The notes under the pieces: generated by a model
Told to the model about the DNA's origin: nothing
Databases searched by the model: none
The model's input: the letters and a program-made list of their open reading frames with translations, nothing else
Part shown: piece by piece, positions 9,974-20,329 of the stretch
How the letters are laid out: every line of letters begins with the position of its first letter
Numbering within the stretch: the stretch's first letter is position 1
Translations under genes and position numbers: made by a program
Source: Psychrobacter sp. ANT_WB68
GTDB lineage: Bacteria; Pseudomonadota; Gammaproteobacteria; Pseudomonadales; Moraxellaceae
Reading direction: 5' to 3'
DNA length: 64,000 nt
Assembly (NCBI RefSeq): GCF_008369115.1
Contig: NZ_VOAZ01000001.1
Coordinates: 62,001 to 126,000 of the forward strand

Positions 9974-10071
9974 ATAAAATGCTATATCTAGTAGGTAATA
10001 CAAACGGCTAAAGTTAAGCAGTTAATCTTAGGTGTCTTTTAATGAAATATTCTTTATTTAAAGATGGCCAC

Positions 10072-10533
10072 TTATTTATTAACCGGCTTATCCAGTCTCA
10101 CCACTAAGCTGTCGCAAGGTACATTTGGCAGGATATTATCAGCCGTCGCACCGCTGAGCCAAGCTGCAATACCATGACGTTCATGACGACCAATGACCAG
10201 TAGGTCAACTTTATGCTTGTGGCAGTAGTTGACGATACCTTCACTGCTAGAGATGGCAGTAGTCACTTCAGAATTTACCGCATGCAAGTCGTTACGGTCT
10301 AAAAACTGTGCCAACTTGGCGCGCGCTTCTTGGCAGCGTTCATCGTCAATTTCATCATATAAGCTTGAGGCAGGCACCAGCTCATAGCCGAAGCCAACCA
10401 TAGTATCTTTAACGATATGAAGGACCGATAGTTTGGCGTTAGGACGATTTTCGACGATGCGTTTGGCTTTTTGGGCGACCACATCAGCGTCAGAAAGTAA
10501 GTCGGTGACCAGTAGTATATGTTCGTAACTCAT
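10072..10533 (-). CDS. Universal stress protein (UspA family)
   Basis: A 153-residue single Usp domain. The N-terminal strand HILLVTDLLSDAD and the nucleotide-binding region VIGRHERHGIAAWLSGATADNIL followed by VPCDSLVVR are conserved. Usp proteins are soluble dimers that bind ATP or AMP and help survival under stress. An AGGAAG ribosome-binding site precedes the ATG at 10533. A decayed copy of the C-terminal half lies immediately upstream on the same strand, so this was once a tandem pair. Confidence 0.93.
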   Translation of the reverse strand: MSYEHILLVTDLLSDADVVAQKAKRIVENRPNAKLSVLHIVKDTMVGFGYELVPASSLYDEIDDERCQEARAKLAQFLDRNDLHAVNSEVTTAISSSEGIVNYCHKHKVDLLVIGRHERHGIAAWLSGATADNILPNVPCDSLVVRLDKPVNK

Positions 10534-10677
10534 AGCGTCTTCCTCGTGTCAGATAGTATTTACTATAGCACTCCTACCGAGCGCTGTTAAGTGGTGCTAG
10601 GCTATCTTTGTCTATATATCATAGGGATATTTGTTACGCATAAAAGTATCTTTTTAGCAAATGCTCCTCCTACCTCG

Positions 10678-10858
10678 TTATTTTGGTACTGGCTCATCAA
10701 GTTGCACTACAAGACGATCGCAAGGCACGTTTGAAAAGATACTGTCAGCGGCTCGCTGAACCAATCAAGCGGCGATACTGCGGCACTCAGAGCATCCGAT
10801 AATCAGTAAATCGGCTTCTTTTTCACGGCAATAATTGACGATGCCTTTGCAAGCAAGG
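10678..10858 (-). pseudogene. Decayed duplicate of the universal stress protein gene
   Basis: Reading leftward, the translation gives KGIVNYCREKEADLLIIG, then a stop codon, then SIFSNVPCDRLVVQLDEPVP and TAA at 10678-10680. This aligns with the last 55 or so residues of the intact Usp at 10072-10533. The in-frame TGA, local frame disturbance around the WLSG segment and complete loss of the N-terminal half show a pseudogene. Confidence 0.85.
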
Positions 10859-11377
10859 GAAATTTATAGCAGCAGTATGTGCATATCAATGTATTAATTT
10901 TATCTCGTACTGACTATTATAGTTAGTCCCTCATTTGTCTTTAATAATAGCAGTGTGGACTGCCTTTGTTAAGGGTTAAATCCATTATTTAACTATGGGT
11001 ATATCTTCATACAACTTTTGAAGCTTTCATCTATAAATTTTATTCGGTTATAGGCGATTACCGTATTGCTGGCTTGACTTATTAAGGGGTCAGCCCCATC
11101 TATTAGCGCTAGAGACATTGTTTTTTATTTATCGAAATTTTTATTGATCAATAGCTACTGATTAAAACTTAAAGAACAAACAAGCAAAGCCGCTGTATTA
11201 TTTAAGGCTATTTTCTTAATCGATATCTTTAGAGCGAATGTTAAGAGCAAATTCTTTAACAGCAGTCTCAGCGCTGCTATCTATTATTCTGATTATCATT
11301 TCTATAAAGACAATTTCACCATTTTATTAACCCTGTAACTCAGGGCACCCTATACATTATAAGCAATAAGGATAACT
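10859..11377. other. Intergenic region without a supported gene
   Basis: About 520 A+T-rich bases between the usp remnant and the M16C peptidase. Stops are frequent in all frames. It probably includes the vanished 5' half of the usp duplicate and the promoter of the peptidase. A short GATTATCATT stretch near 11291 resembles half of a Fur box but is not convincing. Confidence 0.5.
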
Positions 11378-14300
11378 ATGACTGACACGCCATTTACTGC
11401 GGATTTAACGCTACATCCAGCGTTTGAGCTGATTGAGCATCGCCATATTGAGGCGCTATCGATGGATGTGCTGATCAGTCAGCATGTTAAGACGGGGGCA
11501 ATGCATTATCACTTAGCGCACCCAAGTGACGAAAATGCTTTTTTGGTGGGCTTTCGCACTCAGCCAATGGATTCAAAAGGTGAAGCGCATATTTTAGAGC
11601 ATGTGGCTTTGTGTGGCTCTGAGAAGTTCCCCGTCCGTGACCCGTTTTTCTCAATGATTAAACGTTCGCTCAATACTTTTATGAATGCGATGACCGCTGC
11701 CGATTGGACGGCGTATCCGTATGCTACGCAAAATAAAAATGATTATTTTAACTTGTTGGCAGTTTATCTTGATGCATCATTTTTCCCCAATATTCATCCG
11801 CTCGATTTTGCCCAAGAAGGTATCCGCGTAGAATTAGACGAAAATGATAAGCCGCAGTTTAAAGGTATCGTCTTTAATGAGATGAAAGGCGCGATGAGTG
11901 GCGAGATTGACCAGCTATACCATACGGTTGCCCATCATTTATTCCCCACGACGACGTATCATTATAATTCAGGCGGCGATCCTGCCGATATTCCTGACTT
12001 GACCCATCATGAGTTGGTTGAATTCCATCAAAGCCATTATCACCCATCGAACAGCGTGATCATGAGCTTTGGTAATATTCCTGTTGCTGAAACTCAAGCG
12101 AAAATCCATGACGATGCCTTAATTCAGTTTGAAGCAGGTAAAAAACACGTCTCACGCCCAGAAAAACGCCTGTCTGCGCCGATTAGCGCTGTTGATACTT
12201 ATACGGCTGACGAAGCGGGTCCTGACCAAACCCATCATGTGGTTGCGTGGTTATTGCCGTCAATTACCGATCCAAAGCAGCGTTTAGCCTTGCGTCTATT
12301 AGAAGGGGTATTGGTTGAGCATGCTGGCTCACCGCTGCGTGCGTATTTGGACAGCCATCCACTCGGCAAAGCACCAAGCCCGCTATTGGGACTTGATGAC
12401 AGTCATTATGAAATGGTGTTTTATACTGGATTACGTGGCTCTAATCCTGAGCATGCCGAAGCGGTAGAGCAGGGCATTATTGATTTGCTTAAAGAGGTTG
12501 CTAGCAAACCGATTGATGATGAAACCATTGAAACTATCTTGCATCAGATCGAGATAGATCAGCGCCATATCGGTGGCGATAGTATGCCGTATGGTCTAAA
12601 TCTAATGTTAGAAGGCTTTAGTACTGCGATTCATGATGGCAACCCTATCGATGTCTGGGAAGTTGATGAGCATCTACAATGGCTACGTGAGCAAGTAAAA
12701 GATGAGCAGTGGCTACCAAATTTAATTAGGCAGCACTTGTTAGACAATCAGCACCGTGTGCGCGTCACAATGACGCCAGACAGTGAAAAAACAGCGCGCC
12801 TTGCAGCTGCTGAGCAGACGCGTCTCGACACCATCGAGATGGATTTGACTGCTGATGACAAAGCTATCTTAAAACAACAAGCATTAGATTTGGCAGCGCG
12901 CCAAGCGGCACCTGACGATTTAAGCTTGTTACCAAAAGTTGGTCTAGAAGATGTACCAACGGATATCAGCTTTAAAGAAGGTAAGCAAAAACGAGTAAAT
13001 TTGAGTGGGCAAGACAGCATCTTATTTGAATATGAAGCAGGCACCAACGGCTTGTATTATTATCAAGTGATTGTGCCATTAACCGATGCGATTGGTAATG
13101 AAGATACAAGCGAGCTACCAGTCAATGAGGTGATTAATCATCCGTTGTTGCCTATCTATTTAAGCTTATTGTCTGAGCTAGGTACCGATTCGCTAAGCGC
13201 TCATGAAATGCAGGCCAAGCAAGCGGCGCATTCATCTGGGGTGACGGCTCGTATCAGCCAGCGTACCAATATCGATGATAGCCAAGCGATTAGCAGCTAC
13301 TTTGTGGTGGCAACGCGCGCACTCAATCGCAAGCCTGAAGCGATTGATTTACTGAAAGAAGTCATGGAGCATAGCGTCTTTAGCGAACATGACCGTATCA
13401 AAGAAATCTTGCAGCAGCGCCAAGCCGGTTGGCAATCAAATCTTGCGGGCTCAGGTCATTCCTATGCCATGCAAACCGCCAGTCGTGGTATGAGTCGTCA
13501 AGCGCAGCTAGAATATGTACGTAGCGGTCTGCCAGCATTGAATGCGCTAAAAGACTTTTTAACCCATGCCAGTACGGATGATGCGCAGTGGGATAAATTA
13601 GCAACCAGTTTGATGGATTTACATCAACGTTTAATCAGCTTGCCTAAGCATGCCGTTATTATCTGTGAGGCGGAGCAAACCGAACGCTTAAGTAACTTAA
13701 TTGTGGATAGCTGGAAAGACAGCCAAGCGCCAAAGATTGCAGAACAGTTAAACAACTCTGATGCAGGCATTGAAGACAATATCCCAAGTGATTTTGCTGA
13801 GTTGCAACTTGATGCAGCATTAAATGGTGAAAATACGGCTGTAACAGAAGAAGTAGCCGTTGAAGACTTGGCATGGTTGGTACCGACCAATGTGTATCAC
13901 AATGCCAGTGCTTATACTGTCCCAGCGGCTGACCACCCCGATACCGCAGCTTTGATGGTATTAGCGCCTTACTTGCGCAACGGCTATTTGCATAGTGCCA
14001 TTCGTGAGCGCGGCGGTGCTTATGGCGGTGGTGCGGGTTATGATGCCAACGCTTGCGCCTTTAAGTTCTTTAGCTACCGCGATCCGCAGTGCGCTGAGAC
14101 CTTTGTGCACTTCGATGCCAGTATCGAATGGCTATTGAATGAGCCGCAAACGGATGAGCAATTAGAAGAAGCTATCTTAGGCATTATCTCAGGCATGGAT
14201 AAGCCGGGTTCTCCAGCAGGGGAGGCGATTAAAGCGTGCTTTGCTGATTTGCATCATCGCGGCGTCGACTGGCAGCGTAAAATGCGTGCGGCAATATTGG

Positions 14301-14440
14301 CTGTGACAGTTGCTGATTTACAGCGCGTTGCCAAGCAATATCTCCAAGGTCAAAAACACGTGCGTGCCGTATTAGCGCCTTATGATAAAGAAGCAGCGGT
14401 TAAAGAGCTTGGCTTTAAAGTGTGTAAGATTAAAAGCTAA
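11378..14440 (+). CDS. M16C insulinase-family zinc metalloprotease (presequence-protease-like)
   Basis: 1020 residues, the size of PreP/Cym1-type peptidases. The inverted zinc motif HILEH is at residues 71-75, with the distal Glu168 in NEMKG. The C-terminal substrate-binding half carries RERGGAYGGGAGYDA. The family encloses and degrades short unfolded peptides in a large chamber. No signal peptide is visible, so a cytoplasmic location is likely. An AAGGA ribosome-binding site precedes the ATG. The gene is monocistronic and followed by two hairpins. Confidence 0.93.
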   Translation: MTDTPFTADLTLHPAFELIEHRHIEALSMDVLISQHVKTGAMHYHLAHPSDENAFLVGFRTQPMDSKGEAHILEHVALCGSEKFPVRDPFFSMIKRSLNTFMNAMTAADWTAYPYATQNKNDYFNLLAVYLDASFFPNIHPLDFAQEGIRVELDENDKPQFKGIVFNEMKGAMSGEIDQLYHTVAHHLFPTTTYHYNSGGDPADIPDLTHHELVEFHQSHYHPSNSVIMSFGNIPVAETQAKIHDDALIQFEAGKKHVSRPEKRLSAPISAVDTYTADEAGPDQTHHVVAWLLPSITDPKQRLALRLLEGVLVEHAGSPLRAYLDSHPLGKAPSPLLGLDDSHYEMVFYTGLRGSNPEHAEAVEQGIIDLLKEVASKPIDDETIETILHQIEIDQRHIGGDSMPYGLNLMLEGFSTAIHDGNPIDVWEVDEHLQWLREQVKDEQWLPNLIRQHLLDNQHRVRVTMTPDSEKTARLAAAEQTRLDTIEMDLTADDKAILKQQALDLAARQAAPDDLSLLPKVGLEDVPTDISFKEGKQKRVNLSGQDSILFEYEAGTNGLYYYQVIVPLTDAIGNEDTSELPVNEVINHPLLPIYLSLLSELGTDSLSAHEMQAKQAAHSSGVTARISQRTNIDDSQAISSYFVVATRALNRKPEAIDLLKEVMEHSVFSEHDRIKEILQQRQAGWQSNLAGSGHSYAMQTASRGMSRQAQLEYVRSGLPALNALKDFLTHASTDDAQWDKLATSLMDLHQRLISLPKHAVIICEAEQTERLSNLIVDSWKDSQAPKIAEQLNNSDAGIEDNIPSDFAELQLDAALNGENTAVTEEVAVEDLAWLVPTNVYHNASAYTVPAADHPDTAALMVLAPYLRNGYLHSAIRERGGAYGGGAGYDANACAFKFFSYRDPQCAETFVHFDASIEWLLNEPQTDEQLEEAILGIISGMDKPGSPAGEAIKACFADLHHRGVDWQRKMRAAILAVTVADLQRVAKQYLQGQKHVRAVLAPYDKEAAVKELGFKVCKIKS

Positions 14441-14453
14441 AGAGGTCCTATTG

Positions 14454-14482
14454 ATTATAACAACCATCATGGTTGTTATAAT
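14454..14482 (+). terminator. Hairpin downstream of the M16C peptidase
   Basis: Arms ATTATAACAACC (14454-14465) and GGTTGTTATAAT (14471-14482) pair perfectly. There is no extended T run, so it may protect mRNA as much as terminate. Confidence 0.6.
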
Positions 14483-14502
14483 TGTATCGAGTGTTATGCA
14501 CA

Positions 14503-14531
14503 AAAAAGCCAAGCACCACGCTTGGCTTTTT
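14503..14531. terminator. Bidirectional terminator between convergent genes
   Basis: Arms AAAAAGCCAAGC and GCTTGGCTTTTT with a 5-base loop give T runs on both strands. It serves the peptidase gene and the convergent NUDIX gene. Confidence 0.93.
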
Positions 14532-14547
14532 GCTATTAAATAACTGC

Positions 14548-15111
14548 CTAATAGCGCTTGATGGCTTGGTCTTTGCCGATGATATCTTGATGAATAGGAA
14601 AGTCTTCATGGTTATCGTATTGCTTGCGGTCTACAAAATAGTTTTTTAAAGTACGACGTACCGCTTCAAAGGCAAGCGTATCCCACGGAATATCTTCTTC
14701 TGTGAATAAGGCGCAGTCCAAACTTTCAGAACCAATACCATAAGCACCGTCTTTTAGCTCAGTAATATAGATACTATAGATTTGCCCGATATTAGGAATA
14801 TCATATAAGCAATATAAATGCGGGTTGGTAACAACCGCTTCCGCCTCTTCAAAGCTTTCACGCGCCGCTCCTTCTGCCATGGTTTCGCCATTTTCCATAA
14901 AGCCAGCGGGCAGTGTCCATAAGCCATATTGTGGCTCAATCGCACGGCGACATAGTAGCACTCTGTTCTTATGTACGACCAGTGAGCCACAAATTATTTT
15001 CGGGTTTTCATAATGAATATAATGACAATTTGGACAGACCAAGCGCGGGACATTATCGGTGGCTGGAATTTTGCGTTCTGCTTCATGACCGCATTGTAGA
15101 CAATAGCGCAT
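14548..15111 (-). CDS. NUDIX hydrolase with N-terminal zinc ribbon
   Basis: 187 residues. An N-terminal zinc ribbon (Cys4-x2-Cys7 and a CPNC pair near 26-29) precedes a NUDIX domain. The NUDIX box is GFMENGETMAEGAARESFEEA with the catalytic RESFEEA. The architecture resembles NADH pyrophosphatase-like NUDIX proteins but lacks their longer N-terminal domain, so the nucleotide substrate is uncertain. It is a stand-alone gene with start ATG at 15111 preceded by AAGG. Confidence 0.88.
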   Translation of the reverse strand: MRYCLQCGHEAERKIPATDNVPRLVCPNCHYIHYENPKIICGSLVVHKNRVLLCRRAIEPQYGLWTLPAGFMENGETMAEGAARESFEEAEAVVTNPHLYCLYDIPNIGQIYSIYITELKDGAYGIGSESLDCALFTEEDIPWDTLAFEAVRRTLKNYFVDRKQYDNHEDFPIHQDIIGKDQAIKRY

Positions 15112-15438
15112 ATCAACTGCCTTATATAATGATAAATAGAAATGAGAAAAAGGGTTGTTGTTATTTTAAGAATAATAATGCTTGTTTATGAACGTAGCCT
15201 ATCAGGTTTTATTTGATAGTAGCCCTTAAGCCTAAGATAGCACAAATTCTCATCGCACTGGCAGTGATAATAAAAACCACTCATTGCTGCATAATTGCTG
15301 TCTGCTGCGGTTGCGCTTATGAAGGCGTTGTTAAGCGTAACAGACAAGGCAGCACAATCCAGTCCAGTCACATAAAGTATATGCAGTCGTGGTCAGATTG
15401 CGCTAGGCTAGACTCACGATAAATATTGAAATGGTTGC
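15112..15438. other. Intergenic region without a supported gene
   Basis: About 330 bases between two leftward genes. Small open frames on both strands lack ribosome-binding sites and recognisable protein features. I see no convincing terminator or repeat. Confidence 0.5.
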
Positions 15439-15954
15439 TTACCAATAACGAGGGTAATGGCGACCGCGACCGATATTATTATAAATGAGGGCAACCACCA
15501 CCAAGGCCAGCGCACCGACCAGAGTAGGGGTGATTAAAAAATGCCATTTTACGCCACCGAGCATCACGATTAATGGATTAGAGCCAGCGGGTGGATGCGG
15601 TACGCGCAGCAATAGCATCAGCGCAATAGCTGTACCAACTGCGAGAGATAAGCTCCACCATTCGATGCCGAATAGGGTCAAAAATGATAGGCCAGTAAAA
15701 GTGGTGATGAGATGACCGCCGACGATATTTCTGGGCTGCGCAAAGGGGCTCTCGGGATAAGCGAAAATAAGCAAACAGCTGGCACCAAATGAGCCTAAAA
15801 TCATGGCGACATTTTGCCAATTACCCAGTAGCGCCAGTACGGCAGTGGCAAATGTGCCACCAACCCAAGCAAGGGCAATGATTACTAATGGCAATCTTTG
15901 CGGGCAATCATCAATTTTGCCCTGCATCTTATTTAATGAAAAAATCTTATCCAC
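15439..15954 (-). CDS. HPP family membrane protein
   Basis: 171 residues with four or five transmembrane helices. Family signatures are SPFAQPRNIVGGH and the name-giving HPPAGSNPLIVMLGG. Some HPP proteins from plants and cyanobacteria have been linked to nitrite transport in plastids; a function here is not established. The start is a GTG at 15954 preceded by a good AGGAAA site. Confidence 0.88.
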   Translation of the reverse strand: MDKIFSLNKMQGKIDDCPQRLPLVIIALAWVGGTFATAVLALLGNWQNVAMILGSFGASCLLIFAYPESPFAQPRNIVGGHLITTFTGLSFLTLFGIEWWSLSLAVGTAIALMLLLRVPHPPAGSNPLIVMLGGVKWHFLITPTLVGALALVVVALIYNNIGRGRHYPRYW

Positions 15955-16061
15955 GAGTATTTCCTAAAAACATGTAATTTTTAACATTGATACTTGAGTA
16001 GTCAATACTTATATTTGATTGAATGAACCATTAATACTGATAAAAATATAGGGCAATAATA

Positions 16062-16799
16062 ATGTTACTCCCCTCGCAGTCGCTACGTTTTGATGAGTTT
16101 TCAGTCGCTGTGCCAGACTTTATTCGTTATCCGACCATTAGAAAGTTGGCTGAACGGGTGCAGCATGAGACGTTAAATGCTGTAAGCAGTCCTGCGCTGT
16201 ACGACGGCTCTAACACCTCTCGTAGTGCTCGTATTTTAGATAGCTTGTATCAGACACCAATTGCCGATGCCTCGATATTGGTTGCCATTACCCATGAACG
16301 CCATCCCAAATTGCTACTGACGCGCCGCGCTGCTGATATGAACAGTCATGCTGGTGAGGTCTCTTGTGCAGGTGGTAAACATGACGCAGGTGATGGCAAT
16401 AATGTCGTCACTGCCTTGCGTGAAGCTTGCGAAGAAACCGCATTACCACCCAATAAAGTCCAGCTAATTGGTCAACTGCCGATTCAGACGTCCAAAAGTG
16501 GTATGAGTGTCCGTCCTATTGTGGCGCTGATTGCTCCCGATTTATTGTTAGTTCCTGAGCCTAGCGAAATCTCGCGTATTTTTTGGGCAGATTTTGAGAC
16601 CTTGCTGACTCAGCCTACCGTGGAGTATGCGATAGAATATGCGATGCCAGATCAGACTGCGACCATCCTCACACCCAGCTGGAAAGTGGATGGTGAAACG
16701 GTTTGGGGCCTGACGGGACGCGTCATTGCCAGTTTGTTAGAAACAGGTTTTGACCGGCAGCTTGAGTGGTATTACCACATACAAAATACGCGTAATTAA
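16062..16799 (+). CDS. NUDIX hydrolase, coenzyme A pyrophosphatase-like (NudL type)
   Basis: 245 residues. The CoA-NUDIX signature region appears as LLLTRRAADMNSHAGEVSC, then AGGKHD, then the NUDIX catalytic ALREACEET. Members hydrolyse CoA or oxidised CoA to phosphopantetheine and 3',5'-ADP, or act on other nucleoside diphosphate derivatives. The N-terminal 70 residues are variable and hydrophilic. ATG 16062 has a TAGGG site 8 bases upstream. The 273 bases after the gene contain nothing I can support. Confidence 0.85.
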   Translation: MLLPSQSLRFDEFSVAVPDFIRYPTIRKLAERVQHETLNAVSSPALYDGSNTSRSARILDSLYQTPIADASILVAITHERHPKLLLTRRAADMNSHAGEVSCAGGKHDAGDGNNVVTALREACEETALPPNKVQLIGQLPIQTSKSGMSVRPIVALIAPDLLLVPEPSEISRIFWADFETLLTQPTVEYAIEYAMPDQTATILTPSWKVDGETVWGLTGRVIASLLETGFDRQLEWYYHIQNTRN

Positions 16800-17072
16800 C
16801 ACGTTTAGCAGGTGCGTTTATCGGTTGAAAGTTTTAAAGCAGAACCATTCTCTGGTCAAAGCCAAGCACGTCTATTGCGGATTTATTATAGTTATTGGCG
16901 ACGTCGTTGATAATGGCTTAACATATTCTATTTACTACTAATAATATTCATTATCTATATTTTTTAGGTATGGATTTAGTGATGGATTTTATTTGTTATC
17001 AGTGTCATTTGATATGAAAAGACGGTATGTTGAGTAGTTTTTCTCCTTTTACTATTTTGCACTCATCATTCT

Positions 17073-18452
17073 TTATTTGTAGTATTCATCGTTTTTCTTT
17101 AGCCACCAATTCATATTATCTTGGCGTTTGGCACGGAAGGCTTCTAGTTTTTCAGCCACCCTTTGATTGTGTTGGCGTGCCGTGTCGAGGGCAAATAGAA
17201 TTGGGACTGAAGATAAAACACCAAAGCGAATTTTCGATTTTGGCAAATCCAGCCCATCACCAATATCATCGCCGACCAAGGTACGTGTCACGCTAGCATT
17301 AACCATTTCAACGAAACGCCCACGGCGATTGTCTTCGCCCATCAGCTGCCGCGGCAAATCGTGCAGGGCTTTGGCTAATGGCTGTCCCATTTTAAAATCA
17401 AGCTGCTGAATCGATAAATAGGTGTAAAGCCACTCCCAACAGGCGGCTTCATCCTTTGGTAAGCGCTCTAAATCAACGCCCATCCAGTAGCTAGCAAGAT
17501 TCCATAAATGTAGGATGCCTTCAGCTTCTTCGCTGCTGATGCGTGCACCTAGTAGTCGTAACCCGCGCATAATCAACAATGAAAACTGCAAATGGGTGGC
17601 AATCATATCGGTTTGATTAATAGGGAGGCCCCAGTAGGCCGTATTCCAGCTGCCATCTGGGTTATGGTGTTGATCGGCATTGGCTATGACGTCTTCCGCT
17701 CTATTGCCTTTTCCTTTGAGCAAGTTGCTACGTACCAAGGTATGTATTTGCCGCACCGTGATGGATTGCCGCCAACCTTCAGAGCCAATCGCCAATACCT
17801 GCTCGATAGGTTGGCGATTATTACTTGTCTTCATATTCAGTTGAGGATGTTCAGAGACGGCTAGGATATAAGCATAAGTCCGCATCAGGCGCGGTAGGGC
17901 ATCGTGCATCAATGCGCCCGTTTGAATGAGCGGTAAGGATAAGGCGGGAATACTATAGCCTGCCATTAAGGCGACATTACGCAATAGCCAAATCAGCATC
18001 AGTGGATAACGGCGATAAGCGATCGCACCAATTTGTGCAAGTTTCGGATCATACCAAGTAGGGTGCCTACTAAACTGCTCAGTTAAGGCGTTAAATGCAG
18101 GGTTATTTGTAAGGTTAGCGTCGATGTTGCTGCCACTACTATTGTCGCTGATGATAAGTTGCTGTAAAGGCTTTGCAAAACGAATACCATCTGCGGCTAA
18201 CGCATCTGCTAATGGATCACCAATATCGTAGCCAGCAACCATCTCGTTTAATAAATCTTGCGAGATGACAAAGTCTTTTGGCAATAAATAACGTTTAATG
18301 CGTTTTAAGACTTGTAGGTCACTATGGTCGTCAATCGCCGTCGTACGCCCATGCCGTTGATAAGAGTCAGGCGCTTGATGAGGGGTAGTATCTCTCTGAG
18401 CACTGGCGGCATTGGTTTTGGCGATTTTTTTAGAGATATCGATGGAATTCAT
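17073..18452 (-). CDS. Oxygenase MpaB/Lcp-like family protein (DUF2236)
   Basis: 459 residues from the ATG at 18452; a GTG at 18464 could add four residues. Family hallmarks are the TVRQIHTLVR segment, whose His corresponds to the haem-ligand region of latex-clearing (rubber oxygenase) proteins, and GLPINQTDMIATHLQFS. No signal peptide is visible, unlike secreted rubber oxygenases. The family includes b-type haem oxygenases and tailoring enzymes. The substrate is unknown; a cytoplasmic or membrane-peripheral oxygenase is the safe description. Confidence 0.75.
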   Translation of the reverse strand: MNSIDISKKIAKTNAASAQRDTTPHQAPDSYQRHGRTTAIDDHSDLQVLKRIKRYLLPKDFVISQDLLNEMVAGYDIGDPLADALAADGIRFAKPLQQLIISDNSSGSNIDANLTNNPAFNALTEQFSRHPTWYDPKLAQIGAIAYRRYPLMLIWLLRNVALMAGYSIPALSLPLIQTGALMHDALPRLMRTYAYILAVSEHPQLNMKTSNNRQPIEQVLAIGSEGWRQSITVRQIHTLVRSNLLKGKGNRAEDVIANADQHHNPDGSWNTAYWGLPINQTDMIATHLQFSLLIMRGLRLLGARISSEEAEGILHLWNLASYWMGVDLERLPKDEAACWEWLYTYLSIQQLDFKMGQPLAKALHDLPRQLMGEDNRRGRFVEMVNASVTRTLVGDDIGDGLDLPKSKIRFGVLSSVPILFALDTARQHNQRVAEKLEAFRAKRQDNMNWWLKKNDEYYK

Positions 18453-18550
18453 GTTTATAAGCACTCTTTAGCAATTGGTTTTTATTGGCCAGTTTTAAGC
18501 GCTTTGAGCGACGATTTGAGCAACCTAGTCATAAGTCGCTCAATGAGTCA

Positions 18551-19753
18551 TTATGAATGATGGGTTAAGTCCACGGAGGTATTATTGACATCGTCTTTCA
18601 AGGTCGCTTTAAGCATCAGATAGCCGGCAATACCAGAAACGATTGAACCCATAATGATGCCCAAACGCTCATCAAATAATGGTGTGGCGCCGCCAAATGC
18701 AAGGCCACCGATAAATAAACTCATGGTAAAACCAACACCACAAAGTAAGGCCGCGCCATAGATTTGTTTAAAAGTCATCCCTTTTGGCATGGTAGAAATA
18801 CCCAGCTTAAAAATTAACCAGCACATTATCATCACCCCCATTTGTTTGCCGATAAACAGTCCAGCGGCAATACCAAGTGGCACCGAATGAAATAGTTCAG
18901 CAAAGCCTGCCCCTTTGAGCGATATACCAGCATTGGCAAAGGCAAATAATGGCAGGATACCGTAAGAGACGGTGTTTTGTAGGTCGTGCTCGAGCTCTTC
19001 AAGTGGGGAATGCTCAGGATCAGTACGATCGAATAAAGGAATAAATAAGGCGAGTACCACCCCAGCTAACGTCGCATGAATGCCGGATTTGAGCACGGCA
19101 ATCCACATAATGACCCCAATCAGTATGTAAGGGGTGATACTCGTAACGTTACGGCGATTGAGCAAATATAAGAATGGCAGGCACAAAGCGGCGATAGCCA
19201 GTGATCCAAGTGACAAGTCGCTGGTATAAAATAAAGCGATGATTAAAATAGCGCCAATATCATCGAAAATAGCAATAGATACCAAAAAGACTTTTAATGA
19301 ATTTGGCACACGATTGCCAAGTAGGCTTAAAATGCCAAGGGCAAAGGCAATATCGGTCGCCGCAGGAATCGCCCAACCTTTCCAAAATTCAGGCTCATTA
19401 TAGTTAAAAAGCAGATAGACGATAGCCGGCATAATCATCCCGCCCAATGCCGCGCCAGCCGGTAAAATAATTTGCTTGACGTTGGAGAGTTCGCCGATAA
19501 GCACTTCACGCTTAAGCTCGAGACCGACTAAAAAAAAGAACACCGCCATCAGACCATCATTGATCCAATGGTGTGCGTCTTTTGCAATCGCAAAGCTGCC
19601 GATTTGAATGGCGACGGGCGCATGAATAAACGATTCATACCAAGTGTTAAGAGGAGTGTTGGCAATAATCATTGCCGCGATAGCTGCCAGCGCTAAGACA
19701 ATGCCGCCTGACGCCTCGAGGTTAAAAAATGCTTTGATTCTTTGTATTGCCAT
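18551..19753 (-). CDS. nhaA: Na+/H+ antiporter NhaA
   Basis: 400 residues with about twelve helices. The paired Asp ion-binding site is in [15 protein letters not shown], and [19 protein letters not shown] and [15 protein letters not shown] are conserved NhaA segments. It exports Na+ or Li+ in exchange for protons, fitting a salt-adapted organism. A GAGGA ribosome-binding site precedes the ATG at 19753. The gene ends 98 bases before the start of the MpaB-like gene on the same strand, so cotranscription is possible. Confidence 0.97.
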   Translation of the reverse strand: MAIQRIKAFFNLEASGGIVLALAAIAAMIIANTPLNTWYESFIHAPVAIQIGSFAIAKDAHHWINDGLMAVFFFLVGLELKREVLIGELSNVKQIILPAGAALGGMIMPAIVYLLFNYNEPEFWKGWAIPAATDIAFALGILSLLGNRVPNSLKVFLVSIAIFDDIGAILIIALFYTSDLSLGSLAIAALCLPFLYLLNRRNVTSITPYILIGVIMWIAVLKSGIHATLAGVVLALFIPLFDRTDPEHSPLEELEHDLQNTVSYGILPLFAFANAGISLKGAGFAELFHSVPLGIAAGLFIGKQMGVMIMCWLIFKLGISTMPKGMTFKQIYGAALLCGVGFTMSLFIGGLAFGGATPLFDERLGIIMGSIVSGIAGYLMLKATLKDDVNNTSVDLTHHS

Positions 19754-20068
19754 ATCATCCTCATTGACTAAATAAAACGTGCTAAATTATTCAAGAACTT
19801 CAAGTGCCTATGGTTATTTGGTTATTGGGTTTGCTTCGTTCTGCTGAGCTTTATTATGCTTGGGTATGATTTGCTTAAGTTTACTGAGCGTAGTGAAGCG
19901 ATAGTCCATCATCAATACTGATATAGCTTGATGTAACAAATAGGTGGCTCTAGTTTCTCATAATCTCATTCATATAGACAATTAAATACGTTAACGGTTT
20001 CATGCTTCTTACTTGAAGGCTTTATGATGGTTAAAACAGAGACTGGTAAAAAAGCTGATATGACAAAT

Positions 20069-20090
20069 CTAGCAGACTTTGCTAGGTTTT
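20069..20090 (+). terminator. Orphan terminator-like hairpin in the nhaA/TSUP intergenic region
   Basis: CTAGCA (20069-20074) and TGCTAG (20080-20085) flank a 5-base loop and are followed by GTTTTT. No rightward gene precedes it within the 19754-20329 gap, where I otherwise see only promoter-type DNA. It could end a small RNA. Confidence 0.4.
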
Positions 20091-20329
20091 TGGCTTTTTT
20101 TACTTTTTTATCTCTATAATGAGCGCCTTTAAGCAAATCCTACTTTCAGTTTTAGGGCTGATGACATGCGGTTAAGCAAAAAATAACTACTAAAATGAAA
20201 GTCTTTAATATACAAGTTATTAAGATAAAGGTGATGACAGTAGTCATGATTTCATCAGTTGTTAAATGCTTAGCCTGATATTCTCAAACGCGCTTTTTTT
20301 TTGTGTCATAAATTTTCAAGGTCGGTGTC

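Noticed and set aside
11285..11310. Fur-box-like GATTATCATT before the M16C peptidase
   Set aside because: Only about half of the 19-base consensus matches and the gene has no iron link.
15186..15422. Overlapping open frames on both strands in the NUDIX-HPP gap
   Set aside because: No ribosome-binding sites, no recognisable domains, and opposite-strand overlap.
16750..17296. Rightward open frames after the NudL-like gene
   Set aside because: They overlap real genes or antisense DNA of the MpaB-like gene and have no ribosome-binding site.
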